Assembly (NCBI GenBank): GCA_003402375.1 | Contig: QFXJ01000045.1 | Coordinates: 169,290 to 233,289, forward strand | Direction: 5' to 3' | Source of the DNA: Candidatus Nitrotoga sp. CP45 | Lineage (GTDB): Bacteria > Pseudomonadota > Gammaproteobacteria > Burkholderiales > Gallionellaceae | Length of the DNA stretch: 64,000 bases | In this document: positions 50,572 to 61,213 of the stretch, in pieces | How positions within the stretch are numbered: position 1 is the first letter of the stretch | Layout: each line of letters opens with the position of its first letter | Notes under the pieces: generated by a model | The model's input: the letters and a program-made list of their open reading frames with translations, nothing else | What the model was told of the DNA's origin: nothing | The model's database searches: none | Made by a program: the position numbers and the translations under genes

Positions 50572-53037
50572 GTGCATACCCGTAACCTCAAATGCATTGC
50601 TACCGTGGCGCGAAAACATGCTGGCATCCAAGCTTCATGCAACCATCGCCAAACTAAGCTCGCTATTGCAATGAATAGCGCGTTAATCTGTTTTGGAGTA
50701 GCGACTATCACTTTGTCGGGTGTCGCGGTTGCGCAGTCAAACATTGTTGCCAGCACTACCGAACATGCATACAACATTTCTGCGGGCTCATTGAAAGCTG
50801 GACTGGATCTTTTTGTAAAACAGACAGGTGTTAAGCTCTCTTCTGATCCTACCGAACTCAGCGGAAAAACAACACAAGGACTCCAGGGAAATTACACCAC
50901 CCAAGCGGCGCTTAATCAATTGTTGGTTGAAAGTGGTTTGCAAGCGGTGCCGCAGGGTAACGGGTATGTCGTAAAGAAAGCACAAGCATCTAAATCAAAT
51001 CCTGAGCTAACCGACAATGAAACCACGCTACCAGTAATATTGGTTTCTGCAAAAAACAGTGCTGGTTACACAATAGCTAAAACCACTACTGCAACCAAGA
51101 CAAATACTCTTCTGCGCGATGTGCCGCAATCTGTGTCCGTTGTGACGCAGGATATAATTAAAGACCAAGCTATTCAGAGTATGGCTGAAACAGTGCGTTA
51201 TGTCCCGGGTATGGGTATCTCGCAAGGGGAAGGGAATCGTGATGCCTTGGTTTTTCGCGGTAATCGTTCCACAGCGGATTTCTTTGTTGATGGCATACGC
51301 GATGACGTCCAGTACTACCGTGATCTTTACAATATAGAGAGAGTTGAAGTGCTGAAAGGCCCTAATGGGATGATTTTTGGCCGAGGCGGCTCCGGGGGGG
51401 TTATAAACAGGGTTGTTAAAGAAGCTGGCTGGAGCCCCATACGTGAAATTACGGCACAGGTGGGTTCATTTGATACAAAACGTGTGGCTCTTGATGTCGG
51501 CCAAGGTGTTAATGAAGTTGCCGCTGTCCGCCTCAATGCAATGTATGAAAATTCGGGCAGTTATCGTGATGGCGTAGATTTGAAGCGGTATGGAGTTAAT
51601 CCTACCGTTACGATTATGCCAACTGACAATACTAAAGTTGTGTTAAATGCGGAGTATTTTAAAGACGAGCGCGTAGCAGACCGGGGTATCCCTTCCTTCA
51701 AGGGACGTCCTTTCAACACTAACGCGTCAACATTTTTTGGTGATCCTAATCGCAGCCCGGCGGAATCAGAACTTAAAGCAGTCAACGCACTGATTGAGCA
51801 CAAGTTTGATAATGAAGTAACGATTCGCAACCGCACACGTTTCGCAACCCAAGATAAATTTTATCAAAACGTGTACCCAAACGCGGTCAATGCTGCGGGA
51901 ACCGAGGTGGCGATTAATGCTTATAACGATACAACCCAGCGGGATAATTTCTTTAACCAAACGGATCTTTTGTTTTCCCTGAATACAGGGGCGGTGAAGC
52001 ATGATCTGGTCGTTGGTCTTGAAATAGGCCACCAAGATACAAGTAATTTACGTAAAACCGGATTCTTCAACAATACAACTACATCGGTTAACGTACCTAC
52101 CAATAACCCGATTACGGCTGTTCCAATTACATTCAGGACACAGGCTTCAGATGCAGATATACACAGTGTCACAAAACAGACATCGCTGTATGTGCAAGAC
52201 CAGATCAAATTATTGCCTGAATTACAAGCAATTCTCGGATTGCGCTACGATAGATATGAAGTGGATTTCCGTAAGAATAACGCCACTCCTCCTCTTGATA
52301 TAAATACCAATGATAATTTCCTCTCACCGAGAGTTGGGCTGGTTTACAAGCCAATCGAGACAGTCTCAATTTATACAAGTTATAGTTTGGCATATGTGCC
52401 TAGAGCCGGTGAACAACTCACTTCACTAACGGTGACCAACAAAGCGCTCGAACCGGAAAAATTCAAAAATGTGGAAGTTGGAGCTAAGTGGGATATTTAT
52501 CCTAACCTGGCTTTGACCACTGCTGTGTTTCAGTTAGACCGTACCAATGTGATTCTTCCCGATCCGAATAATGCAGCCATTTCTGTTTTAGGCGGTGGCC
52601 AGCGCAACAAAGGCTTGGAGTTAGGTCTGGCAGGCCGAGTTACTTCGGCTTGGAGCGTCATGGGTGGATATACCTATCAAGATGGTGAAATCACCAACTC
52701 GCAATCGGCTACCGCTAAAAAAGGAGCCGTTTTGGCGGAGCTTCCAAAAAATACATTCTCACTGTGGAATCGATATGATTTTGCCCCCGGATGGGGTGTT
52801 GGGCTTGGTGTGATCAATCGTGGCGCTATGTACACCTCGACTGATAATACTGTTCGCTTGCCGGGCTTTACTCGGGTAGATGCGGCTGTTTATGCCAAAA
52901 TTGATAAGAATATGCGGGCTCAGTTGAATATCGAAAACCTGTTCGATAAGAATTATTATGCCTCTGCCCATAATAACAACAACATCACACCAGGTTCACC
53001 CATTGCCGCAAGGGTGTCACTCATAGCTAATTTCTAA
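50572..53037 (+). CDS. TonB-dependent siderophore receptor with STN signalling domain
   Basis: 821 aa from the GTG at 50572 (GGAG 11 nt upstream); the ORF track starts five codons earlier at a TTG. A signal segment lies at about 35-55 (FGVATITLSGVAVAQS). The STN domain covers about 60-125 (YNISAGSLKAGLDLFVKQTG). A plug domain (TNTLLRDVPQSVSVVTQDII then RVEVLKGPNGMIFGRGGSGG) and a 22-strand barrel follow, ending in ARVSLIANF with C-terminal Phe. The type is that of catecholate/hydroxamate ferric siderophore receptors. STN receptors usually signal to a FecR/FecI pair, but none is in the window. Fur control is expected but not shown. Confidence 0.93.
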   Translation: MHTRNLKCIATVARKHAGIQASCNHRQTKLAIAMNSALICFGVATITLSGVAVAQSNIVASTTEHAYNISAGSLKAGLDLFVKQTGVKLSSDPTELSGKTTQGLQGNYTTQAALNQLLVESGLQAVPQGNGYVVKKAQASKSNPELTDNETTLPVILVSAKNSAGYTIAKTTTATKTNTLLRDVPQSVSVVTQDIIKDQAIQSMAETVRYVPGMGISQGEGNRDALVFRGNRSTADFFVDGIRDDVQYYRDLYNIERVEVLKGPNGMIFGRGGSGGVINRVVKEAGWSPIREITAQVGSFDTKRVALDVGQGVNEVAAVRLNAMYENSGSYRDGVDLKRYGVNPTVTIMPTDNTKVVLNAEYFKDERVADRGIPSFKGRPFNTNASTFFGDPNRSPAESELKAVNALIEHKFDNEVTIRNRTRFATQDKFYQNVYPNAVNAAGTEVAINAYNDTTQRDNFFNQTDLLFSLNTGAVKHDLVVGLEIGHQDTSNLRKTGFFNNTTTSVNVPTNNPITAVPITFRTQASDADIHSVTKQTSLYVQDQIKLLPELQAILGLRYDRYEVDFRKNNATPPLDINTNDNFLSPRVGLVYKPIETVSIYTSYSLAYVPRAGEQLTSLTVTNKALEPEKFKNVEVGAKWDIYPNLALTTAVFQLDRTNVILPDPNNAAISVLGGGQRNKGLELGLAGRVTSAWSVMGGYTYQDGEITNSQSATAKKGAVLAELPKNTFSLWNRYDFAPGWGVGLGVINRGAMYTSTDNTVRLPGFTRVDAAVYAKIDKNMRAQLNIENLFDKNYYASAHNNNNITPGSPIAARVSLIANF

Positions 53038-53068
53038 ATTCTGCTAGGTATCAAAAAATATGCCTTAG

Positions 53069-53095
53069 CCCCGCCAAATTGGCGGGGTTTTTTTA
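53069..53095 (+). terminator. Rho-independent terminator of the TonB receptor gene
   Basis: CCCCGCC, loop AAATT, GGCGGGG and TTTTTTT: a 7-bp GC stem with a T run. Confidence 0.95.
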
Positions 53096-53096
53096 T

Positions 53097-53729
53097 ATGT
53101 CCGAAAAGATTGTTGCGTTTTCTTGAATTTCTTCTCAAGTTAGTTTGCGTGAGTTTAGGATTGAATGTACCCGCGCCCACAACAGTCCGTAGTCCTAGCG
53201 GGCATTAATGATATGCCCTTTCCCCATTCCCGTGGAGTGTCCGCGCGGTTTTGCCCGAATATCCAGGAAATAGTTATTAACCAGTATGTTTTTTTCCTGA
53301 AAGTTGCCTGGAAAGTTGCCTGGATACCTGTGCCTTTCAGCTGATGCCTGCATTGAGCGTATCCTTTCGTCTTATTGTTCAATGTATCATATGGCATGGT
53401 ATGGTCAATTAAATTAAATAGTTAGCTGTAGTAAGTCACATCAAAGCGTTAAATCATAGAAAATTCTCATAGTCACACAGGCAACCAAGAGTATCACTAG
53501 CCAGCGGCAAGCATGCATCCAGAGTACGACTTATCGTTGATCATCGAAGCATGACTGTGTTGTGGTGCGGACGTGGCAAAAGCAAGCCAGTCACTATCAT
53601 CAAATAAGGCGGCATCCAATAGCAGATGCCAACGATGAAACCAATAACCTCAGATACCACATAGTTAATGTGGCAAAAACTGACCCAAGCAGCATATTTC
53701 ACCCAATTAGTGCGACATACATTTGAAGA
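53097..53729. other. Long intergenic region, no supported gene
   Basis: About 630 bp. The ORFs at 53155-53397 and 53541-53750 (minus) have no recognisable domain and lack ribosome sites. A short direct repeat GAAAGTTGCCTG occurs twice in tandem at about 53300-53325. The stretch may hold decayed coding DNA; nothing can be named. Confidence 0.45.
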
Positions 53730-53746
53730 TGCATAAAATTGGTGCA
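53730..53746. promoter_or_regulatory. NtrC (GlnG) binding site upstream of glnK-amtB
   Basis: TGCATAAAATTGGTGCA closely follows the NtrC consensus TGCACyAAAATGGTGCA as an imperfect dyad. It lies 63 bp ahead of the -24/-12 element at 53810, about 90 bp upstream of the predicted transcription start, a normal enhancer distance. NtrC itself is encoded at 62289. Confidence 0.72.
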
Positions 53747-53809
53747 TCAATACCCTATTTTATTTTTATGGTATTCATCAACATATTGTTATTTTTAAAT
53801 AAATTATAG

Positions 53810-53825
53810 TGGCACGGAAGATGCT
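53810..53825 (+). promoter_or_regulatory. Sigma-54 promoter (-24/-12) for glnK-amtB
   Basis: TGGCACGGAAGATGCT matches TGGCAC-N5-TTGCW with GG and GC separated by 10 bp. The start would be near 53837, giving a leader of about 355 nt before glnK, longer than usual. Confidence 0.72.
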
Positions 53826-53829
53826 TTTG

Positions 53830-54531
<702 letters not shown>

Positions 54532-54541
54532 GGAGAACGCC

Positions 54542-56044
54542 ATGAAAAAACTTTTTGCACTTTTCGCGTTGTTGGGCATGTTGTATGGTTTAGCAGCTCC
54601 GGCATTTGCGGAGGAGTCCACCGTTCCTGCGACAGCATCGACAACCACCACAGTCCAGACTCCTGCGGCAACTGACGCAGTCAAGCCTGCCGAAGTGGCA
54701 GCCACACATGTTGCCGTTCCTACCCCAAATAAGGGTGACACGGCGTGGATGCTGACGGCCACCCTGCTGGTCATCATGATGTCTATCCCCGGTCTTGCAC
54801 TGTTCTACGGCGGTCTGGTGCGCAGCAAGAATATGTTGTCCATCCTGATGCAGGTGTTCGCCATCTTTGCGCTGATCATCGTGCTGTGGGCAATTTATGG
54901 TTACTCGCTGGCATTCACACAGGGCAATGCATTTATCGGCGGATTTGACAGGTTGTTCCTGAAAGGCATCTTTGATCCGGCCACTGGCAGTGTTGCCAAT
55001 GTGGCAACTTTCAGCAAAGGTGTGGTGATTCCTGAATTCGCCTTTGTGGTCTTTCAGGCTACCTTCGCCGCCATCGCCGTTGCATTGATCGTGGGTGCTT
55101 TCGCCGAACGGATGAAATTCTCTGCTGTGTTGTTGTTCTCTGCATTGTGGTTTACCTTCGCATATTTGCCGATTGCGCACATGGTGTGGTTCTGGATGGG
55201 GCCGGATGCCTACACTACTCAGGCTGCGGCTGATACTGCAACGGCAGCGTCAGGATGGTTGTTCCAGAAGGGCGCATTGGATTTCGCAGGCGGCACTGTG
55301 GTGCATATCAACGCGGCTGTTGCGGGTTTGGTCGGTGCCTTCATGGTTGGCAAGCGCATCGGCTACGGCAAGGAACCAATGGCACCGCACAACATGGTTA
55401 TGACCATGATAGGCGGTTCCCTGCTGTGGGTTGGTTGGTTCGGCTTCAATGCTGGCTCGGCTCTTGAAGCATCAGGTACGGCCACGCTGGCCTTTGTCAA
55501 CACACTGGTTGCTACTGCCGCTGCCGCACTCACATGGACGTTGGCGGAACAGTTATTGAAAGGCAAACCATCCGTGCTGGGTGCAGTTTCCGGAGCGGTC
55601 GCTGGCTTGGTTGCCATCACTCCCGCTTGCGGCTGGGTGGGTGTAGGTGGTGGTCTGGTTATCGGCGCGCTGGCTGGCGTGGCTTGTTTCTGGGGTGTAA
55701 CCGGTTTGAAGAAACTGCTGGGGGCAGATGACGCGCTGGATGTGTTCGGCATCCACGGCATCGGTGGCATTTTGGGTGCATTGCTTACCGGCGTGTTCAA
55801 CACCTGGAGTATGGGTGGCGCTGGTATCGTTGATTACGTCAATAACATCATCGTCGATACCACTGTTAGCGGACAATTGTGGATACAAGCACAAGCCGTG
55901 CTTACCACGATAATCTGGTCCGGTGTGGTTGCCTTTATTTGTTACAAAATTGTAGATATGACCATCGGTTTGCGTGTCAAGCAAGAAGAAGAGCGCGAGG
56001 GGTTGGATACTGCAAGTCACGGCGAACGCGCCTATAACTTCTAG
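54542..56044 (+). CDS. amtB: Ammonium transporter AmtB
   Basis: 500 aa. It begins with a cleavable signal peptide (LFALFALLGMLYGLAAPAFA) and an extended Thr/Ala-rich leader of about 50 residues before the first channel helix. Eleven membrane helices follow. Ammonium-site motifs: PGLALFYGGLVRSKNMLSIL, FAYLPIAHMVWFWMG, GGTVVHINAAVAGLVGAFMV (first pore His) and DVFGIHGIGGILGALLTGVF (second pore His). AAGGAGAA precedes the ATG. It is cotranscribed with glnK. Confidence 0.97.
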   Translation: MKKLFALFALLGMLYGLAAPAFAEESTVPATASTTTTVQTPAATDAVKPAEVAATHVAVPTPNKGDTAWMLTATLLVIMMSIPGLALFYGGLVRSKNMLSILMQVFAIFALIIVLWAIYGYSLAFTQGNAFIGGFDRLFLKGIFDPATGSVANVATFSKGVVIPEFAFVVFQATFAAIAVALIVGAFAERMKFSAVLLFSALWFTFAYLPIAHMVWFWMGPDAYTTQAAADTATAASGWLFQKGALDFAGGTVVHINAAVAGLVGAFMVGKRIGYGKEPMAPHNMVMTMIGGSLLWVGWFGFNAGSALEASGTATLAFVNTLVATAAAALTWTLAEQLLKGKPSVLGAVSGAVAGLVAITPACGWVGVGGGLVIGALAGVACFWGVTGLKKLLGADDALDVFGIHGIGGILGALLTGVFNTWSMGGAGIVDYVNNIIVDTTVSGQLWIQAQAVLTTIIWSGVVAFICYKIVDMTIGLRVKQEEEREGLDTASHGERAYNF

Positions 56045-56485
56045 TCTGTTTCATCTTAAGCATGTCTTGAGAGCCTATCTTCGCAAATGTTGGGGAAACT
56101 GGTTATAGACCCTTTGCGATCTGCTGCACTCTTTAGATCACGGCTATCAGCATAACGCTTCCCTCTTGTCCGGTGCTGGCCATCGGACAAGAGCATTGGG
56201 CTTTCCGTTATTTTAAGCAATGTTTACGTAGAAACGATCCTTCGGCCAAAGCTAACGCTAACGCCACGCAGGTAATAGACTGTAGGCGTGAATGAAGGCC
56301 ATATTCCGGCTGTTGGCGATGCGCGCAGATGAATTATTCTGGATTTTTTAATTCTTCCTGTCGTTATTTTTTCCAAGCGCACCAATTACAGGCACTTTCC
56401 GATAGCAATGGCACTGACATCGTGCAGGCCAAGCTTAATCCATAGTATTAATTTAATAACTTATTGATTTAACCATAAAAAAATA
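56045..56485. other. Intergenic region between amtB and the nir operon
   Basis: About 440 bp without a gene. GCACCAATTACAGGCAC at 56379-56395 is an imperfect NtrC-like dyad (perfect left half GCACC, degenerate right half) about 110 bp upstream of the sigma-54 element. CTTGTCCGGTGCTGGCCATCGGACAAGAG at about 56164-56193 (CTTGTCCG/CGGACAAG) is a hairpin that may terminate glnK-amtB. Confidence 0.55.
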
Positions 56486-56502
56486 TGGCATCAATATTGC
56501 TT
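56486..56502 (+). promoter_or_regulatory. Sigma-54 promoter (-24/-12) for cobA-nirBDC
   Basis: TGGCATCAATATTGCTT fits the -24/-12 consensus: GG and GC are 10 bp apart and TTGCTT is a good -12 box. The start would be near 56513, about 93 nt before the cobA ATG. Nitrogen control of nitrite assimilation by NtrC is the natural reading. Confidence 0.75.
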
Positions 56503-56605
56503 ATAGTAAATCATCATAACCAATGAGCTGTTTTAATTGTGAGTTTGTGTGTCGCTGGATTCTTTGTTTATATGCCAACGGATTAGTCGAGAAAATGGAG
56601 TAAAC

Positions 56606-57358
56606 ATGAAAAATGCACGGGTATATTTGATAGGGGCAGGGCCAGGCAGTTTGGAGCTGCTGACTTTGGGTGCAGTGCGGGCCATTGGACTAGCGGATGC
56701 CATTCTGATTGATGATTTAGTGAACCCTGATGTTCTGGAATTTGCCCGAGGCAACGCGCAGATTGTTCATGTGGGGAAACGCGGAGGGTGTAACTCTACG
56801 CCACAAACATTCATCCACAAGCAGATGATTTCATTGGCGCGTGCAGGCAAGGTGGTAGCGCGCATCAAGGGCGGTGATCCGTTTATGTTCGGGCGCGGGG
56901 GTGAGGAGCTACAAGCTTTGCGGCAAGCCGGTATTTCGGTATCTGTGATTAGTGGCATTACTTCCGGCATGGCAGTTACGGCTTCTTTGAACATTCCGCT
57001 AACGCATAGAAACTGCACGCATGGCGTAACCTTTGTCACGGGTCATACGCAAGGAGCAGAGGAACCGAATTGGCAAGCATTGGCGGCGACGGGCACCACT
57101 CTGGTTATATATATGGGCATGTCCAATTTAGGGCTCATCGTGCAGCAATTGATAGCGAATGGGTTATCGGTAGATATGCCCGCAGCCGCAATCCAAAACG
57201 GTACGCTGCCTAATCAGCGGCAAGTATTGGCCACGCTGGGGAAACTTGAATCCTTGGTAGTTGCCGAAAAAATGGCTAGCCCGGCGATCGTGGTTATTGG
57301 CGAAGTAGTGCGATTTGCCGAAATGGGGGAGCAAATTTCGCAGCAATTGGCCGCATAA
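56606..57358 (+). CDS. cobA: Uroporphyrinogen-III C-methyltransferase (SUMT)
   Basis: 250 aa from the ATG at 56606, with ATGGAGTAAAC upstream. It methylates uroporphyrinogen III twice with SAM to give precorrin-2, the path to siroheme. Motifs: VYLIGAGPGSLELLTLGAV (about 6-24), VARIKGGDPFMFGRGGEELQ (about 85-105) and TGHTQGAEEPNWQALA. It lacks the CysG dehydrogenase/ferrochelatase part, so siroheme must be finished by an enzyme elsewhere. Cotranscribed with nirB, whose product needs siroheme. Confidence 0.95.
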   Translation: MKNARVYLIGAGPGSLELLTLGAVRAIGLADAILIDDLVNPDVLEFARGNAQIVHVGKRGGCNSTPQTFIHKQMISLARAGKVVARIKGGDPFMFGRGGEELQALRQAGISVSVISGITSGMAVTASLNIPLTHRNCTHGVTFVTGHTQGAEEPNWQALAATGTTLVIYMGMSNLGLIVQQLIANGLSVDMPAAAIQNGTLPNQRQVLATLGKLESLVVAEKMASPAIVVIGEVVRFAEMGEQISQQLAA

Positions 57359-57382
57359 AAATTTGTAAATAGGAGTGATGTC

Positions 57383-59806
57383 ATGAAAAAAATGAAGCTG
57401 GTTATGGTAGGTAATGGAATGGCGGGTGTACGGACTTTGGAAGAGTTATTGAAACTGACGCCCGATTTGTATGACATTACCGTATTTGGTGCCGAGCCTT
57501 ATCCTAATTACAACCGCATCATGTTGTCCCCGGTATTGGCGGGCGAACAAGGCATCCAGGATATTATCCTGAACGATATTGACTGGTATAAGCAAAACAA
57601 TATCACCTTGCATCTGAACAAAAAGGTTGCGCATATCGCCCGAAAAAATAAGGTAGTGGTGGCTGAGGATGGTACCGAAGCCGAATACGATAGATTGTTG
57701 CTGGCGACGGGTTCCAGTTCCTTCATTTTGCCGGTTCCTGGCAAGGAATTGGCGGGTGTGGTTGGCTACCGGGATATTCAAGATACCAAAGCGATGATAG
57801 CCGCAGCGGAAAAATATAAGCATGCGGTGGTTATCGGCGGCGGCCTGCTCGGGCTGGAAGCCGCCAATGGTTTGGCGCTTAGAGGTATGGATGTCACCGT
57901 GGTGCATCTCATGTCATGGCTGATGGAACGTCAACTGGATGACAATTCAGCCCAAATGCTGCAATCCGCTTTGGAAGCCAAAGGTTTGAAATTTATGTTG
58001 GAGCAGCAAACGCAAGAGCTGGTCAGCGATGATCATGGCCGCGTAAAGTCGATTCGTTTCAAGGATGGCAGTGAGATTCCTGCTGACCTGGTGGTGATGG
58101 CGGTTGGCATTCGCCCGAATGTTGCGCTGGCAGAAGCAGCCGGGATTTACTGTAATCGCGGTATTGTGGTGAGCGATACCATGCAAACCTATGACCCTAG
58201 TATCTATGCAGTGGGTGAGTGCGTTTCACATCGCGGTATCGCTTATGGTTTGGTCGCCCCGCTATTCGACATGGCCAAGGTCTGTGCCAATCATCTGGCG
58301 CGCATGGGAATCGCATACTACCAAGGCTCGGTTACCTCGACCAAGCTCAAAGTTACCGGAGTAGATTTGTTTTCGGCCGGGAATTTTACTGGTAGCAATG
58401 AAACGAATGAGATCGTCATGCACGATGTCAGTGGCGGGCGATACAAAAAATTGGTACTGAACAACAATACGCTGATCGGCGCAGTGATGTATGGCGATAC
58501 CAAGGATAGCTCGTGGTATTTCCAGATGATACGTGATGGCAAAAATGTCTCCGAAATCCGTGACCAATTAATATTTGGCCAATCCCATCTCGGCAATGCT
58601 GGCTCTCAAGGGCAAAACCTTGCGGCCACCATGACAAACGCGATGGAAGTCTGTGGCTGCAATGGAGTATGCAAAGGGACTATCGTCAAGGCAATCAAGG
58701 AAAAAGGCCTATTCACGTTGGAGGATGTACGCAAGCACACCAAGGCTTCAGCTTCCTGTGGTTCATGTACCGGTCTGGTCGAACAAATTCTCGCTTCCAC
58801 CGTTGGAGGCGCTTATGCGCCACCCGCTACGACTGTGAAGCCTTTATGTGACTGCACTGCTCACAGTCATGAAGAAGTGCGCAAAGCAATTCGCGAGGAA
58901 AAGTTGATTTCGATCTCGCAAACCATGGCGTTCCTTAACTGGAACACCACAAATGGATGTGCCAAGTGTAGGCCGGCATTAAATTTTTACCTGCTATGCG
59001 CTTGGCCGCATGAAGCAAAGGACGATCCACAATCACGCTACATTAATGAGCGCGCCAACGCCAATATACAAAAGGACGGTACATTCTCGGTAGTGCCGCG
59101 TATGTACGGCGGTATAACCACTCCGCAGCAGCTGCGTCGCATCGCTGATGTAGCAGAAAAATACAACATTCCGACGGTTAAGGTGACAGGCGGACAACGT
59201 ATAGATTTGCTCGGCGTAAAAAAAACAGATTTGCCGAAGGTGTGGGCAGATCTGGACATGCCATCAGGCTACGCCTATGCAAAAGCTTTGCGCACGGTCA
59301 AAACTTGTGTGGGCAGCGAGTGGTGCCGATTCGGTGTGCAAGATTCGACGCAGATGGGTATCGACATCGAACGCGCGTTTGACCATATGTGGATGCCGCA
59401 CAAATTCAAGGTTGCCGTGTCTGGCTGCCCGCGTAACTGTGCGGAATCAGGCATTAAAGATGTGGGCATAATCGGCGTGGAATCAGGTTGGGAAATCTAT
59501 GTGGCGGGTAACGGCGGTATCAAGACTGTGGTCGCGCAATTTCTGGTGAAGGTAAAGACTCATGATGAAGTGATGGAGTACACCGGCGCATTCGCCCAGC
59601 TTTATCGCGAAGAAGCGCATTACCTAGACCGCACAGTACATTACGTCGAACGGGTTGGTCTGGACCATGTCAAGAAACACGTGGTAGAGAATGCAGCCAA
59701 TCGTAAAGCGCTATATGCAAGATTGCTTTATGCGTTACAGGGTGCAACAAACCCATGGGCCAAAGAAAACATCAATGCGCGTGAATTCGAATCGCTGGCA
59801 ATTTAA
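57383..59806 (+). CDS. nirB: Assimilatory NADH nitrite reductase, large subunit NirB
   Basis: 807 aa. Domains in order: FAD/NAD(P) oxidoreductase (MVGNGMAGVRTLEELL at 8-23; VVIGGGLLGLEAANGLALRG at about 145), a BFD-like [2Fe-2S] domain (CGCNGVCKGTIVKAI, then ASCGSCTGLVEQIL; about 420-475), a second Cys-bearing segment (TNGCAKCRPALNFYLLC), the ferredoxin-like half domain, and the siroheme/4Fe-4S site (TCVGSEWCRFGVQDST; SGCPRNCAESGIKDVG). All cluster cysteines are present. It reduces nitrite to ammonium in the cytoplasm. AGGAG lies 9 nt upstream. nirD follows 13 bp later. Confidence 0.97.
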   Translation: MKKMKLVMVGNGMAGVRTLEELLKLTPDLYDITVFGAEPYPNYNRIMLSPVLAGEQGIQDIILNDIDWYKQNNITLHLNKKVAHIARKNKVVVAEDGTEAEYDRLLLATGSSSFILPVPGKELAGVVGYRDIQDTKAMIAAAEKYKHAVVIGGGLLGLEAANGLALRGMDVTVVHLMSWLMERQLDDNSAQMLQSALEAKGLKFMLEQQTQELVSDDHGRVKSIRFKDGSEIPADLVVMAVGIRPNVALAEAAGIYCNRGIVVSDTMQTYDPSIYAVGECVSHRGIAYGLVAPLFDMAKVCANHLARMGIAYYQGSVTSTKLKVTGVDLFSAGNFTGSNETNEIVMHDVSGGRYKKLVLNNNTLIGAVMYGDTKDSSWYFQMIRDGKNVSEIRDQLIFGQSHLGNAGSQGQNLAATMTNAMEVCGCNGVCKGTIVKAIKEKGLFTLEDVRKHTKASASCGSCTGLVEQILASTVGGAYAPPATTVKPLCDCTAHSHEEVRKAIREEKLISISQTMAFLNWNTTNGCAKCRPALNFYLLCAWPHEAKDDPQSRYINERANANIQKDGTFSVVPRMYGGITTPQQLRRIADVAEKYNIPTVKVTGGQRIDLLGVKKTDLPKVWADLDMPSGYAYAKALRTVKTCVGSEWCRFGVQDSTQMGIDIERAFDHMWMPHKFKVAVSGCPRNCAESGIKDVGIIGVESGWEIYVAGNGGIKTVVAQFLVKVKTHDEVMEYTGAFAQLYREEAHYLDRTVHYVERVGLDHVKKHVVENAANRKALYARLLYALQGATNPWAKENINAREFESLAI

Positions 59807-59819
59807 AAAGGGGCAAATC

Positions 59820-60131
59820 ATGAACACTTGGCATGAAGTCACAACCTTAGAAGAAATACCACCTCTGGGCGCGCGCGTGGTTACGACAAAACAGGGGGAC
59901 ATCGCACTGTTCCGTACTGCGGAGGGAGAGGTATTTGCGCTGCTCGACCGGTGTCCGCATAAAGGTGGCCATCTGTCACAAGGCATCGTATTCGGGAAAA
60001 AAGTTGCCTGCCCGTTGCATAGCTGGAATATCTGCCTGGATGACGGCAAAGCAGTGGCGCCAGACGTAGGGTGCACGCGCTCTTATCCAGTCAAGGTAGA
60101 AAATAATGTGGTGTATTTATCGCTTGCATAA
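59820..60131 (+). CDS. nirD: NADH nitrite reductase small subunit NirD (Rieske-like)
   Basis: 103 aa from the ATG at 59820; the ORF track began inside nirB. The two Rieske motifs are CPHKGGHLSQG and CPLHSWNICLDDG, complete with Cys and His, so this member can hold a [2Fe-2S] cluster, unlike E. coli NirD which lacks the ligands. Ribosome site AAAGGGGCAA. Small subunit needed for nitrite reduction by NirB. Confidence 0.95.
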   Translation: MNTWHEVTTLEEIPPLGARVVTTKQGDIALFRTAEGEVFALLDRCPHKGGHLSQGIVFGKKVACPLHSWNICLDDGKAVAPDVGCTRSYPVKVENNVVYLSLA

Positions 60132-60181
60132 AGTTACAGAATTATCCGAAGGTTAATTTCATAACGTTAAAGGTGATGAAA

Positions 60182-60988
60182 ATGGATTACGTGCAACCTA
60201 TCAAGTTAATAGCGCAACTTGTTGTTGTCGGCGAAAAAAAAGCGTCTCTCAGTGTTAGGGATATGCTGCTTCGGGGTTTTCTTTCCGGGGTGCTGCTGGG
60301 TTTTGCGACTGCACTTGCGTTCAGGGTCTCAGATGGATTTACGGGAGGTGCGGCTGCACTGGTGATGGGGGTTATTTTTCCTGTCGGCTTTGTGATGATC
60401 GTACTACTCGGTTTGGAATTGGTTACAGGCAGCTTTGCGTTGCTACCGATGAGTGTCGCTGATGGAAAAATAAGTGGCAGGGAAATGTTGCGGAATTGGG
60501 GCTGGGTTTTCCTCGGGAATTTGCTGGGCAGCCTGTTTTTTGGTGGGTTGCTGGCCTTGGCATTGACTGGAACTTCGCCTGCCCCGGGTGGCCGATTGGC
60601 AGAAAAAATTATTGCGGTCGCTCAGGCTAAAACGCTTGCTTACCAGCACGCAGGTTCAATTGGCTGGCTCGCTGCCTTGATCAATGGCATTCTCTGTAAT
60701 TGGATGGTGACTTTGGGCGTAGTGTTAGGTTTGATCTCTACCTCAACGATTGGAAAAATCATTGCTCCCTGGTTGCCAATCATGACATTTTTTGCACTTG
60801 GGTTTGAACACTGTGTCGTCAATATGTTCGTCATACCTACCGCAATTCTATTGGGTGCTGATATCAGTGTTTATCAATGGTGGTTCTGGAATCAAGTTCC
60901 GGTCACCCTGGGAAATTTAATTGGAGGTTCGATTTGTACCGGCATGCTCTTGTATGCTACATATGGCAGAACAAACAAACATGCTTAA
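60182..60988 (+). CDS. nirC: Formate/nitrite transporter family, probably NirC
   Basis: 268 aa from the ATG at 60182, chosen because AAAGG sits 8 nt before it. Six membrane helices. FNT motifs: FATALAFRVSDGFTGGAAAL, LGLELVTGSFALLPMSVADG and GILCNWMVTLGVVLGLISTS, then FALGFEHCVVNMFVIPTAIL, which carries the pore histidine. Position behind nirBD suggests nitrite uptake rather than formate. A terminator-like hairpin follows. Confidence 0.92.
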   Translation: MDYVQPIKLIAQLVVVGEKKASLSVRDMLLRGFLSGVLLGFATALAFRVSDGFTGGAAALVMGVIFPVGFVMIVLLGLELVTGSFALLPMSVADGKISGREMLRNWGWVFLGNLLGSLFFGGLLALALTGTSPAPGGRLAEKIIAVAQAKTLAYQHAGSIGWLAALINGILCNWMVTLGVVLGLISTSTIGKIIAPWLPIMTFFALGFEHCVVNMFVIPTAILLGADISVYQWWFWNQVPVTLGNLIGGSICTGMLLYATYGRTNKHA

Positions 60989-61149
60989 TTGTAAGGATGG
61001 TTACGGTGCATCAATGTGACGGTTGCCGGAAGGGTAGCTGTCACAATAGAATAAAATCTGGTTTTGCTTTACTGTAAATTTGCGGTGAATTTTTTGCAAT
61101 GATTGCAATTGTTTAAAAAACCCCCTGATGAAACCATTCTGTATATTTG

Positions 61150-61184
61150 TCGCCCAACGTTTTTAGGCGGGCGATGGATTTTTT
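61150..61184 (+). terminator. Terminator-like hairpin after nirC
   Basis: TCGCCC, an internal loop and GGGCGA followed by TGGATTTTTT. The stem is short, so this is a moderate call. It would separate the nir operon from ntrBC. Confidence 0.55.
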
Positions 61185-61213
61185 AATAAACCATGGAGTA
61201 ATTATTTCAAAGA

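Noticed and set aside
53155-53397. 80 aa minus-strand ORF in the gap before glnK
   Set aside because: No recognisable family or ribosome site; may be decayed DNA but cannot be supported.
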